Assembly (NCBI RefSeq): GCF_050897975.1
Contig: NZ_JBPAXY010000005.1
Span: forward strand, 372,001 to 436,000
Source of the DNA: Pseudooceanicola sp050897975
GTDB lineage: Bacteria; Pseudomonadota; Alphaproteobacteria; Rhodobacterales; Rhodobacteraceae
Direction of reading: 5' to 3'
DNA: 64,000 nt
The position numbers and the translations under genes are program-made. Shown here piece by piece: positions 7,293-15,465 of the stretch. Below the pieces are notes generated by a model. It had not been told where the DNA came from and did no database searches. It saw nothing but the letters and a program-made list of their open reading frames with translations. The stretch's first letter is position 1. Every line of letters starts with the position of its first letter.

Positions 7293-9274
7293 TCGGCCGC
7301 CAGGGGCGCCGCGGCGCGTTCGGCGGCCATGCGCGACAGATCCGCCATGACCTCGGAAGCCCGGGCAATCGGGTTGGTCAGGTAGAAGTCGCGAATGACA
7401 AGGCGGAAGTCCGCGTCGCCCAGGGGCGCAGCAGGCAGCGCCACCCAGTCGTTGGCGGGCACCTGGTCGATCATCGCCAGATGCGGCACCTCGGCCACCA
7501 GGGCCTGACGCAACTGTGCCAGGCTGTCCCAGGGCTGGGTCGCGCCCAGCTCTGCCGACAGCGCCCGCAGGATCGCCCAGTTTTCCTTGGCCTCGCCGGG
7601 GGCAAAGCCCGCGCGCATGGCCAGCTGGGGGCGGCCTTCGGTGTTCACGAAGAGACCGTTTTCTTCCGTATAGGCGGCGGCGGGCAGGATGACATCGGCG
7701 CGCATCGCACCCCGGTCCCCATGGCTGCCCTGATAGATCACGAAGGGCCCTTCGCCGATCTCGACCTCATCCGCGCCGAGGTTGAAGATCACGTCGGCGC
7801 CTTCCATGGCGTCCAGACCTTTCTCGGTCACCGCGCCCACGTCCAGCGCGCCGACGCGCGAGGCGGCGGTGTGCAGCACAAGCAGCTTGCCCGTCAGGGC
7901 CTGGGCGGCGGCCAGGACGGCGGCGCCGTCGGCCTCGTTCAGCGCGCCCTGGCCGACGATCACGATGGCGTCTTCGCCCACCTTCAGATCGGCCAGCGCG
8001 GCGCGGCCGGTGCCCGCATGGGTGTAGTCATAGGTCAGATCGACGGCGGGGCCGACGAGGGTAACATTGGCGCCCTTGCTCCAGGCCTTGCGGATGCGCG
8101 CGTTCAGCACCGCCGCCTCGACCCGGGGGTTGGTGCCGATCAGCACGATTTCCTTGGCGCTGTCGATCTCCTCGATCGCCACGTTACCCACATAGGCCGA
8201 GCGGTTGTCGGCGGGCAGACGGGCGCGGTCGGTGCGGCATTCGATGACACCGCCCTGCCCTTCGATCAGCTGCTTCAGCGCGAAGACCGCCTCGACCGGG
8301 GCCAGATCGCCAACCAGCGCGGCCAGGCTTTGCGCGCCCTTCACTGCACCGGCCACGGCGGCCAGCGCCTCGGGCCAGGTGGCGGGGGTCAGCTTGCCGT
8401 CCTTGCGCACATAGGGGCGGTCCAGACGCTGGCGGCGCAGACCGTCCCAGATGAAGCGCGTCTTGTCCGAGATCCATTCCTCGTTCACGCCGTCATGGTT
8501 GCGCGGCATGATCCGCATCACTTCGCGGCCCTTGGTATCGACCCGGATGTTGGAGCCGAGGGCATCCATCACATCCACGGTTTCGGTCTTCGTCAGCTCC
8601 CACGGGCGGGCGGTGAAGCTGTAGGGTTTCGACACCAGCGCGCCCACGGGGCACAGGTCGATGATGTTGCCCTGCAGGTTCGAATCCAGCGTCTTGTTCA
8701 GATACGAGGTGATTTCCGCATCCTCGCCCCGGCCGGTCTGGCCCATCTGGGTGATCCCCGCCACCTCGGTGGTGAAGCGCACGCAGCGGGTGCAGCTGAT
8801 GCAGCGGGTCATGTGGGTATCGACCAGCGGGCCCAGATCAAGATCATCGGTGGCGCGCTTCGCCTCGCGATAGCGCGAGAAGTCGACGCCATAGGCCATC
8901 GCCTGGTCTTGCAGGTCGCATTCGCCGCCCTGGTCGCAGATCGGGCAATCCAGCGGGTGGTTGATCAGCAGGAATTCCATGACCCCTTCGCGGGCCTTCT
9001 TGACCATCGGCGAGGTGGTCTTGATCACCGGCGGCGCGCCATCGGGACCGGGGCGCATGTCCTTGACCTGCATCGCGCAAGAGGCGGCGGGCTTCGGCGG
9101 GCCGCCGACGACCTCGACCAGGCACATGCGGCAGTTGCCGGCGATCGACAGACGCTCGTGATAGCAGAACCGCGGCACCTCGACACCGGCCTGTTCACAG
9201 GCCTGGATCAGCGTCAGGGCCGGATCGACCTCGATCTCCTGGTCGTCGATGATGATCTTGCGAAGGTCAGACAT
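7289..9274 (-). CDS. nuoG: NADH-quinone oxidoreductase subunit G
   Basis: Largest peripheral subunit, 661 residues. Cluster ligands are visible: C37, C48, C51, C66 for [2Fe-2S] N1b; H106, C110, C113, C119 for the His-ligated N5; and C158, C161, C164, C208 for N4. A molybdopterin-oxidoreductase-like domain follows to the C-terminus but is short, as is usual for alphaproteobacterial NuoG. I do not see the extra four-cysteine N7 motif of E. coli NuoG. It is followed by an overlapping lipoprotein gene. Confidence 0.98.
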   Translation of the reverse strand: MSDLRKIIIDDQEIEVDPALTLIQACEQAGVEVPRFCYHERLSIAGNCRMCLVEVVGGPPKPAASCAMQVKDMRPGPDGAPPVIKTTSPMVKKAREGVMEFLLINHPLDCPICDQGGECDLQDQAMAYGVDFSRYREAKRATDDLDLGPLVDTHMTRCISCTRCVRFTTEVAGITQMGQTGRGEDAEITSYLNKTLDSNLQGNIIDLCPVGALVSKPYSFTARPWELTKTETVDVMDALGSNIRVDTKGREVMRIMPRNHDGVNEEWISDKTRFIWDGLRRQRLDRPYVRKDGKLTPATWPEALAAVAGAVKGAQSLAALVGDLAPVEAVFALKQLIEGQGGVIECRTDRARLPADNRSAYVGNVAIEEIDSAKEIVLIGTNPRVEAAVLNARIRKAWSKGANVTLVGPAVDLTYDYTHAGTGRAALADLKVGEDAIVIVGQGALNEADGAAVLAAAQALTGKLLVLHTAASRVGALDVGAVTEKGLDAMEGADVIFNLGADEVEIGEGPFVIYQGSHGDRGAMRADVILPAAAYTEENGLFVNTEGRPQLAMRAGFAPGEAKENWAILRALSAELGATQPWDSLAQLRQALVAEVPHLAMIDQVPANDWVALPAAPLGDADFRLVIRDFYLTNPIARASEVMADLSRMAAERAAAPLAAE

Positions 9275-9280
9275 GGGTGC

Positions 9281-9727
9281 TCACTTTGCTTTCAAGAGGG
9301 CGCCGATGCGGCTATTCCGAGCGATCTCGGCCGCGCCGAGGCTGCACAGATCCGCCGGGACATCGGGGTCCAGTCCTTGGGATTTCACGTATTGCTCGCC
9401 CAGCTGGCGCATCCGCGCCTTTTCCGCGTCGCTGGTGGCGTAGTCCTCGATTTCCGCGTTGGAATAGCCCAGATCGCGGGCCCGGGCGCGCAGATCGTTC
9501 AGCACCAGCAGCCCTTTCAGGTTGCGCGGGGCGATCTGGTCGCAATGGTCGCTGATCTCGATCGCCAGGGCGACCCAGAGCATGTTGCGGTCGATCTCCT
9601 CGACCTCGCGCAGGGGCGGAAGGTCGCCGCCGGTGCTGGCCTGGGCGGCCAGGGGCATCAGCGGCAACAGCGCCGTCAGCGCGGCGGCCAGGACGGGACG
9701 AAGACGAAGGGAGGAAACGGGGCGCAT
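9281..9727 (-). CDS. DUF5333 family exported protein
   Basis: 148 residues starting MRPVSSLRLRPVL, with an AGAAAGGAT ribosome site five bases upstream. Residues 1-30 form a signal peptide ending near AAQA. The remainder is helical and hydrophilic and carries two cysteines. The pattern matches DUF5333, a family I know from Rhodobacterales nuo operons; the function is undescribed. It ends six bases before nuoG. A strong leader hairpin lies just before its ribosome site. Confidence 0.75.
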   Translation of the reverse strand: MRPVSSLRLRPVLAAALTALLPLMPLAAQASTGGDLPPLREVEEIDRNMLWVALAIEISDHCDQIAPRNLKGLLVLNDLRARARDLGYSNAEIEDYATSDAEKARMRQLGEQYVKSQGLDPDVPADLCSLGAAEIARNSRIGALLKAK

Positions 9728-9740
9728 GGCATATCCTTTC

Positions 9741-9759
9741 TGCGGGGTTTCACCCCGCA
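9741..9759 (-). promoter_or_regulatory. leader hairpin before the DUF5333 gene
   Basis: Perfect 8-bp arms TGCGGGGT and ACCCCGCA enclose a three-base loop, ending four bases before the AGAAAGGAT ribosome site of the downstream gene. It is part of a 206-base gap (9728-9933) that also holds a short AT-rich patch near 9778-9793. The gap could contain an internal promoter for the distal half of the nuo operon, but I cannot point to convincing -35/-10 boxes. Confidence 0.4.
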
Positions 9760-9933
9760 GATCGGCGCCCGCCGAACTGTTATTCAATAGCATCGCCCGC
9801 GCGCCAGGGGCACGCGGCGAAACATCGCCCAGGGTCGGGCGACGGCGCGCAGATCCCGCCCATGCCACCGCCCGCCGCCGGGCAGAGGCCCGGCGATGCG
9901 CGGCCCGCAGGCCGAAGGGATATGCGCGCAGGG

Positions 9934-10308
9934 TTACCATCCGCGGCAGCTCCCGCTCATGATCAGGGTGCCGTCCTGGATCATCAGGGCGGTATCCTCG
10001 GCATCGGGGTTCGAGGCGTCCCATTCGATCTGGCTGCTGCCGAAATAGGTGATGCAGTGGGTGTTGGCCTCAAGCCGGCCCGCCTCGCGCGCCCCTGCCA
10101 GGGTCTTGCCCGCATCCCGCACCGCGACGGTGAAGACCTCGGGGGTCTCCTTGTCGAACTCGACCTTGGCGCGGAAATACTCCCCGTCGAAGACCGGGCG
10201 CGCACCGTTGGCCCAGGGGGTCAGCCGGGAACAGGCGGTCACGGAAAGGCCGACGCAGGCCAGAAGGGCCAGGCGGGTCGCGATCTTGGGGGCGGACAGG
10301 GACATCAT
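9934..10308 (-). CDS. predicted small lipoprotein in nuo operon
   Basis: 124 residues. The signal peptide ends in a lipobox (VTAC, Cys26). The mature domain contains phrases such as RPVFDGEYFRAKVEFDK and ends CRGW; I do not recognise the family. Two adjacent ATG codons (10308 and 10305) follow a GGAG. It lies four bases after nuoF and is therefore cotranscribed. A periplasmic or membrane-tethered role is inferred from the signal only. Confidence 0.75.
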   Translation of the reverse strand: MMSLSAPKIATRLALLACVGLSVTACSRLTPWANGARPVFDGEYFRAKVEFDKETPEVFTVAVRDAGKTLAGAREAGRLEANTHCITYFGSSQIEWDASNPDAEDTALMIQDGTLIMSGSCRGW

Positions 10309-10312
10309 GGAC

Positions 10313-11614
10313 TTACTCCGCAGCGGTCAGGATGGTGGTGGACCGGCCGGTCTTCTGGCGCTTGATCCGGTCCTCGATCTCGTCGCGGAAGTGACGGATC
10401 AGGCCCTGGATCGGCCAGGCCGCCGCATCGCCCAGGGCACAGATGGTGTGACCCTCGACCTGCTTGGTCACGTCCAGCAGCATGTCGATCTCTTCCGGCT
10501 CGGCCTCGCCGGTCACCAGACGATCCATGACACGCATCATCCAGCCGGTGCCTTCGCGGCAGGGCGTGCACTGGCCGCAGCTTTCATGCTTGAAGAACTT
10601 CGACAGGCGCCAGACGGCCTTCACCACGTCGACCGAGTTGTCCATGACGATCATGCAGCCGGTGCCGAAGCTGGACTGGTTCTGACGCATCCAGTCGAAA
10701 TCGAAGATCGCGTCTTCCAGCTTGTCCTTGGGCAGCACCGGGCAGGAGGCGCCGCCGGGGATGATGGCCTTCAGGTTGTCCCAGCCGCCGCGAATGCCGC
10801 CGCCGTGATGCTCGATGATCTCGCGCACCGACAGGGACATCTGCTCTTCGAAGACGCAAGGGGTGTTCACATGGCCGGTCAGCGCCATCAGCTTGGTGCC
10901 GGCGTTGTTCGGGCGGCCGAAGCTGCTGAACCATTCGGGGCCGCGGCGCAGGATGGTCGGCACGACGGCGATCGACTCGACGTTGTTCACCGTGGTCGGG
11001 CAGCCGTAAAGGCCCGCGCCCGCCGGGAACGGCGGCTTCATCCGGGGCATCCCCTTCTTGCCTTCCAGGCTTTCGATCAGCGCCGTTTCCTCGCCGCAGA
11101 TATAGGCCCCTGCCCCGTGGTGCAGGAAGACGTCGAAGTTGTAGCCGGACTTGCAGGCGTTCTTGCCGATCAGACCGGCATCATAGGCCTCGTCGATGGC
11201 CGCTTGCAGGGCCTCTTTCTCGCGGATGTATTCGCCGCGGATGTAGATATAGGCGGCGACCGCGTTCATGGCGAAACCGGCGATCAGCGCCCCTTCGACC
11301 AGCGTATGCGGGTCGTGGCGCATGATCTCGCGGTCCTTGCAGGTCGCGGGTTCGGATTCGTCCGCGTTGATCACCAGATAGGCGGGGCGCCCGTCGCTTT
11401 CCTTCGGCATGAAGGACCACTTGAGACCGGTGGGGAAGCCCGCACCGCCCCGACCGCGAAGGCCACTGTCTTTCACCTGCTGGATGATCCAGTCGCGCCC
11501 GTTGGCAAGGATGCCCGCGGTGCCGTCCCAATGGCCACGTGCCTGCGCGCCTTTCAGCGAGCGGTCGTTCATGCCGTAGAGATTGGTAAAGATACGATCC
11601 TGATCCTTGAGCAT
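10313..11614 (-). CDS. nuoF: NADH-quinone oxidoreductase subunit F (NADH/FMN subunit)
   Basis: Entry point for electrons from NADH, 433 residues. The glycine-rich NADH-binding segment RGRGGAGFPTGLKW is at about 53-66, the FMN segment GAGAYICGEETALIESLEG at about 167-185, and the [4Fe-4S] N3 ligands are C346, C349, C352 and C392. Length and motifs are normal. It sits three bases after the DUF5337 gene. Confidence 0.99.
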   Translation of the reverse strand: MLKDQDRIFTNLYGMNDRSLKGAQARGHWDGTAGILANGRDWIIQQVKDSGLRGRGGAGFPTGLKWSFMPKESDGRPAYLVINADESEPATCKDREIMRHDPHTLVEGALIAGFAMNAVAAYIYIRGEYIREKEALQAAIDEAYDAGLIGKNACKSGYNFDVFLHHGAGAYICGEETALIESLEGKKGMPRMKPPFPAGAGLYGCPTTVNNVESIAVVPTILRRGPEWFSSFGRPNNAGTKLMALTGHVNTPCVFEEQMSLSVREIIEHHGGGIRGGWDNLKAIIPGGASCPVLPKDKLEDAIFDFDWMRQNQSSFGTGCMIVMDNSVDVVKAVWRLSKFFKHESCGQCTPCREGTGWMMRVMDRLVTGEAEPEEIDMLLDVTKQVEGHTICALGDAAAWPIQGLIRHFRDEIEDRIKRQKTGRSTTILTAAE

Positions 11615-11617
11615 GTC

Positions 11618-11854
11618 TTACCCTTTGTCATCCCGGCGCGCACGCCAGATCTGCGCCACCACCACCAGCGCCCAGACGAAGGCGGCGATGGCGGCAAAAT
11701 CGAACAGGAAGACGTAGCGCTGCGGCAGGCCGATCTGGCCGCCCGCGAACTGAAGGGCCATCCAAAGCACCATGGTCACCGCAATCACGATGCCCACCAG
11801 GCGCCCCTTGCGGGCCAGTTCCAGCTCTTTCGCGTGGTCTTCCGTCATCTCCAT
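11618..11854 (-). CDS. DUF5337 family two-helix membrane protein
   Basis: 78 residues with two hydrophobic helices (about 20-40 and 48-68) and charged ends. It matches the DUF5337 pattern that I know from the same place, next to nuoF, in Rhodobacterales. It lies between the HhH membrane protein and nuoF with three-base gaps on both sides. No function is known; an accessory or assembly role for complex I is plausible from conservation of position. Confidence 0.75.
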   Translation of the reverse strand: MEMTEDHAKELELARKGRLVGIVIAVTMVLWMALQFAGGQIGLPQRYVFLFDFAAIAAFVWALVVVAQIWRARRDDKG

Positions 11855-11857
11855 TCC

Positions 11858-12475
11858 TCAGCCCGCCGCATTGTCGGCGGACATCTCGCGGGCCTGGGCG
11901 ATCCAGCCGTCACGGCTGGCCCGCCCCCGGGCCCCTTTCACGTTCTCGTCGACCCAGGCCAGATCGGCCTCGGTCCAGGCGGCGATCTGGTCGAAGCGGG
12001 TGATCCCCGCCGCCGCCAGCGCCCCGGCCAGTTTCGGGCCGACGCCCTTCAGCCGTTGCAGGTCATCCGGTTCGACCGGGGCCTGCGCCATCTCTGTCTC
12101 TGCCACCGGCGTGGCGGTCGCTTCGGCGCTCGCCTCAGCCGGGGCCTCTTCGGCAGGCGCGGCCTGCGGCGCGGCGATGCCCTCGGCCAGGGGGGCTGCG
12201 CGTTCCACGCTGCGGCCCGGCTGCACTTCGCCGTCCGGCGCGCGGACGGCCTCGGCGGCCTGATGGGCGACGCCGGTCACCGGCCCCTGCCCCGCCTGCC
12301 CCTGGCAGACGAACCGTTGCAGCCCGACCACCAGACCCGCCCCGGCCAGAACGGCCAGAACCAGCGCGCCCAGAAACCCCAGGGGCCCGGTCAGACCGAT
12401 GAGCAGCGCAAGCGCCAGAGCGGCGCCAAGCGCCTGCCCCGTCATCCTGCAAAGGTTGCTGCTCATCATCGCCAT
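11858..12475 (-). CDS. membrane protein with C-terminal helix-hairpin-helix domain, NuoE neighbour
   Basis: 205 residues: hydrophobic N-terminus (two helices, about 15-52), an Ala/Pro/Glu-rich linker (about 65-135) and a compact C-terminal domain (139-198) beginning LQRLKGVGPKLAGAL. This domain is clearly similar to the C-terminal module of the adjacent NuoE, including shared FDQIA-W and RxSRDxW segments. GVGPKL is a helix-hairpin-helix style turn. Three closely spaced ATG codons make the start uncertain; the third has better spacing to an AGG. The role is unknown. Confidence 0.75.
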   Translation of the reverse strand: MAMMSSNLCRMTGQALGAALALALLIGLTGPLGFLGALVLAVLAGAGLVVGLQRFVCQGQAGQGPVTGVAHQAAEAVRAPDGEVQPGRSVERAAPLAEGIAAPQAAPAEEAPAEASAEATATPVAETEMAQAPVEPDDLQRLKGVGPKLAGALAAAGITRFDQIAAWTEADLAWVDENVKGARGRASRDGWIAQAREMSADNAAG

Positions 12476-12483
12476 GGCCTAGA

Positions 12484-13653
12484 TCACTTGTCCTCGTAGA
12501 CGTCGCCGTCTTTCACGCGTTTCGAGAAATCGGTCTGTTCGCCCGACGCCAGTTTCTGCGCCTGACCGACCCAGTCGTCGCGGCTGACACGGCCCTTGAA
12601 GCCGACCAGGTTCTGGTCCGCCCAGGCAACCTGCGCCGCGTCCCAGGACGCGATCTGGTCGAAGTGGAAGATGCCGATCTCGTTCAGCACGCTTTCCAGC
12701 TTCGGACCGACGCCCGAGATCTCTTTCAGATTGTCGGCCTTGCCGTCGCGCGGGCCCTCCAGGGCCTCGGGCTTGGCACCCTCGCCCGCGGCGGCCACGG
12801 CCTCTGCCGAGACGGCGGGGGTGGGCTTGGCGGTGGCCTCGGCAGGGGCGGCCTGCTTGGTCACGCCGGTGTCGTCGGCGGGTTTGTCGGCGGCGGGCTT
12901 GGCCTCGGCCTCGACCACCGGGGTTTCGGCGGGGCCTGCGGGCTTGGCATCGCGCCAGGGGGTCAGGATCGGCACTTCGGTGCCGTCGATGCGTTTCACC
13001 GTATCGCCGATCTCGACCGCGCGGGCGACCGAACCGTTATGGGCAACCTTGCTTTCTTCCCACTGCGACAGCGCCTTGGCGCCGCCCGCGGGTTCGGAAG
13101 AGAAGCGGCCGTTCTGCGGCCCCGGCACCGGCACCTCGCCCGCCGCCAGCTTGTCCAGCAGCGCGGCCAGGCCTTCGGCGGTCAGGTCTTCGTAGTAGTC
13201 CTTGCCGATCTGGGCCATCGGTGCGTTGGCGCAGGCGCCCAGGCATTCGACTTCTTCCCAGGAAAACTTGCCGTCCGCCGACAGGGCATGGGCCTTGGGC
13301 GCGATCTTTTCCTTGCAGACCGAGATCAGATCCTCGGCGCCGCAGATCATGCAGGTCGTGGTGCCGCAGATCTGGATATGGGCGACCGAGCCGGTCGGTT
13401 GCAGCTGGAACATGAAGTAGAAGGTCGCAACCTCCAGCGCACGGATATAGGCCATGCCCAGCAGGTCAGCCACATATTCGATGGCCGGCTGGCTTAGCCA
13501 GCCTTCCTGTTCCTGGGCCCGCCAGAGCAGCGGAATGATGGCAGAGGCCTGACGGCCTTCCGGGTACTTGGAAATCTGGCCCTCGGCCCATTTCATGTTC
13601 GCCTCGGTGAAGGCGAAGCTCTCCGGCTGTTCGTGGTGCAGGCGTCTCAGCAT
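12484..13653 (-). CDS. nuoE: NADH-quinone oxidoreductase subunit E with C-terminal HhH extension
   Basis: Peripheral subunit carrying [2Fe-2S] N1a; ligands C96, C101, C137 and C141. The catalytic part is complete by about residue 235. The protein is 389 residues, more than twice the length of E. coli NuoE. The extra region is a low-complexity Ala/Pro/Lys linker (about 235-305) and a helix-hairpin-helix-like module (308-368, ISGVGPKLESVL, FDQIASW, RVSRDDW) that is repeated in the next gene. The N-terminal core is certain; the function of the extension is unknown. Confidence 0.97.
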   Translation of the reverse strand: MLRRLHHEQPESFAFTEANMKWAEGQISKYPEGRQASAIIPLLWRAQEQEGWLSQPAIEYVADLLGMAYIRALEVATFYFMFQLQPTGSVAHIQICGTTTCMICGAEDLISVCKEKIAPKAHALSADGKFSWEEVECLGACANAPMAQIGKDYYEDLTAEGLAALLDKLAAGEVPVPGPQNGRFSSEPAGGAKALSQWEESKVAHNGSVARAVEIGDTVKRIDGTEVPILTPWRDAKPAGPAETPVVEAEAKPAADKPADDTGVTKQAAPAEATAKPTPAVSAEAVAAAGEGAKPEALEGPRDGKADNLKEISGVGPKLESVLNEIGIFHFDQIASWDAAQVAWADQNLVGFKGRVSRDDWVGQAQKLASGEQTDFSKRVKDGDVYEDK

Positions 13654-13758
13654 CGGCTCAGGTCCCGTCCTTTACTCTGTCGTTGGCGCGGGGTTGGCCC
13701 CGCTCCGGCCCACTGGGGCCCGTTCTGTTGCGACGGTCGCCCGCCTCTGTCGTCTGTC

Positions 13759-13773
13759 GGCGGCAGGGCCGCC
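13759..13773 (-). other. hairpin in the gap upstream of nuoE
   Basis: The 143-base gap between the 96-residue lipoprotein and nuoE (13654-13796) contains a perfect 6-bp GGCGGC/GCCGCC stem with a three-base loop, plus other GC-rich repeats such as GGGGTTGGCCCC. There is no T-run, so it is more likely an RNA processing or stability element than a terminator. The gap may also hold an internal promoter, but none is evident. Confidence 0.35.
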
Positions 13774-13796
13774 TGTCGTCATCGGTGCGGCGCGCC

Positions 13797-14087
13797 TCAG
13801 ACGGCGCAGTCCCCGACCGTCAGCTGAACCGCCCCGTCGGGCAGCGAGATCGCCTCGCCGCTGACGATCTTGTACTGCGCCAGCGCGATGGCCTGTTCCC
13901 GGGTCATCCCGGTTTGCAGTTCCACCGGCAGGTAGTCCCGTTCGGTGCGCAGCACACAGCCCACCGAGGCCACGGCGTCGTTGAAATTCTCGGCCGCCCC
14001 GGGGGGCAGGTCGCTGGGGGGCATGGTACAGGCCGCCAGGGCCAGGCCACCGGCCCCCAGGGCCACGCGCAGTGCCAGCATCCGCAT
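13797..14087 (-). CDS. small predicted lipoprotein in nuo operon
   Basis: 96 residues beginning MRMLALRV. The lipobox LAAC gives Cys20 as the lipidation site. The mature part contains the segment MTREQAIALAQYKIVSGEAI, which suggests a small helical domain, and two further cysteines (in VGCVL and GDCAV) that could form a disulfide. The start shares one base with the stop of the preceding gene (TGATG). I do not recognise the family. Confidence 0.75.
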   Translation of the reverse strand: MRMLALRVALGAGGLALAACTMPPSDLPPGAAENFNDAVASVGCVLRTERDYLPVELQTGMTREQAIALAQYKIVSGEAISLPDGAVQLTVGDCAV

Positions 14088-14248
14088 CAGAAGTACCCCC
14101 GTCCGATATCCATCAGCACGGCCACCGCCGCACCCACGATCGCCCCGATCAGCAGACGCGAGCCGCCCCGCGCCGCCAGCACGGCCACAAGGCCGCAGAC
14201 GGCGCCGACCAGCAGCTGCCACAGGGAAATCGTGACGTCGCCCAGCAT
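14087..14248 (-). CDS. 53-residue membrane protein in nuo operon
   Basis: Begins MLGDVTISLWQLLVGAV and has two hydrophobic stretches (about 8-25 and 31-46) joined by ARGGSR. It overlaps the nuoD stop at one end and the lipoprotein start at the other, each as TGATG, so coupled translation supports it being real. No family recognised. Its hydrophobic, glycine-rich character suggests a helix-packing membrane peptide. Confidence 0.65.
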   Translation of the reverse strand: MLGDVTISLWQLLVGAVCGLVAVLAARGGSRLLIGAIVGAAVAVLMDIGRGYF

Positions 14249-15465
14249 CAACGGTCGACCTCGCCGAACACGATGTCCATCGTGCCGATGATCGCCGCCA
14301 CGTCGGCCAGCTGGTGGCCCGAGGCCACGTAGTCCATGGATTGCAGATGCAGGAAGCCCGGGGCGCGCAGCTTGGCGCGGTAGGGCTTGTTGGTGCCATC
14401 TGCCACCAGGTAGACGCCGAACTCGCCCTTGGGCGCCTCGACGGCGGCATAGACCTCGCCAGCCGGGACGTGGAAGCCCTCGGTATAAAGCTTGAAGTGG
14501 TGGATGAGCGCCTCCATCGAGGTCTTCATCTCGCCGCGCTTCGGCGGGGTCAGCTTGCCGCGCGCCAGAACGTCGCCGGGGGTTTCCCGCAGCTTGACGA
14601 TGGCCTGGCGCATGATCTTCACGCTTTCGCGCATCTCGGCCATGCGGCAAAGGTAGCGGTCATAGCAGTCGCCGTTCTTGCCGACGGGGATCTGGAAGTC
14701 GAACTCGTCGTAGCATTCATAGGGCTGCGCACGACGCAGGTCCCAGGCCAGGCCCGACCCGCGCACCATGACGCCGGAATAGCCCCAGTCCTGGATGTCC
14801 TGCTCGGTGATGACACCGATGTCGACGTTCCGTTGCTTGAAGATCCGGTTCTCGGTCAGCAGGCTGTCGATGTCATCCAGCTTGGCCGGGAACTCGATCG
14901 CCCATTCCTCGATATCATCCAGCAGCTTGTCGCTGAGATCCTGGTGCACGCCACCGGGGCGGAAATAGGCGGCGTGGAAGCGCGCGCCCGAGGCCCGTTC
15001 GTAGAAGATGCACAGATCTTCGCGCGGCTCGAAGCCCCACAGCGGCGGTGTCAGCGCGCCCACGTCCATGGCCTGGGTCGTCACGTTCAGCAGGTGGTTC
15101 TGAATGCGCCCGATCTCGCAGAACAGCACGCGGATCAGCGAGGCGCGTTTCGGGATTTCGACCCCGGTCAGCTTTTCGATGGCCAGGCACCAGGCGTGTT
15201 CCTGGTTCATCGGCGCCACGTAATCCAGCCGGTCCATATAGGGCAGGTTCTGGAGGTAGGTGCGGCTTTCCATCAGCTTTTCGGTGCCACGGTGCAGAAG
15301 GCCGATATGCGGGTCCGCCCGCTCGACGATCTCACCGTCCAGCTCCAGCACCATGCGCAGCACGCCGTGGGCCGCCGGGTGCTGGGGCCCGAAGTTGATG
15401 TTGAAGTTGCGGATCTGCTGTTCGCCCGTCTGGGCGTCGTCGAAACCTTTGGATCCGTCCATCAC
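14248..15465 (-). CDS. nuoD: NADH-quinone oxidoreductase subunit D
   Basis: 49-kDa-type peripheral subunit, 405 residues, which forms the quinone headgroup site with NuoB. The signature NFGPQHPAAHGVLR begins near residue 24; H33 and Y82 (RLDYVAPM) match the quinone-contacting His and Tyr. NuoC and NuoD are separate genes here, unlike the fused form in E. coli. The start overlaps the nuoC stop by four bases. Confidence 0.99.
   Translation of the reverse strand: MMDGSKGFDDAQTGEQQIRNFNINFGPQHPAAHGVLRMVLELDGEIVERADPHIGLLHRGTEKLMESRTYLQNLPYMDRLDYVAPMNQEHAWCLAIEKLTGVEIPKRASLIRVLFCEIGRIQNHLLNVTTQAMDVGALTPPLWGFEPREDLCIFYERASGARFHAAYFRPGGVHQDLSDKLLDDIEEWAIEFPAKLDDIDSLLTENRIFKQRNVDIGVITEQDIQDWGYSGVMVRGSGLAWDLRRAQPYECYDEFDFQIPVGKNGDCYDRYLCRMAEMRESVKIMRQAIVKLRETPGDVLARGKLTPPKRGEMKTSMEALIHHFKLYTEGFHVPAGEVYAAVEAPKGEFGVYLVADGTNKPYRAKLRAPGFLHLQSMDYVASGHQLADVAAIIGTMDIVFGEVDR

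Noticed and set aside
7481..12499. Two very long plus-strand frames (more than 750 codons each) opposite nuoG and nuoF
   Set aside because: The opposite strand encodes certain complex I subunits with full cofactor motifs; the long frames reflect codon bias at third positions.
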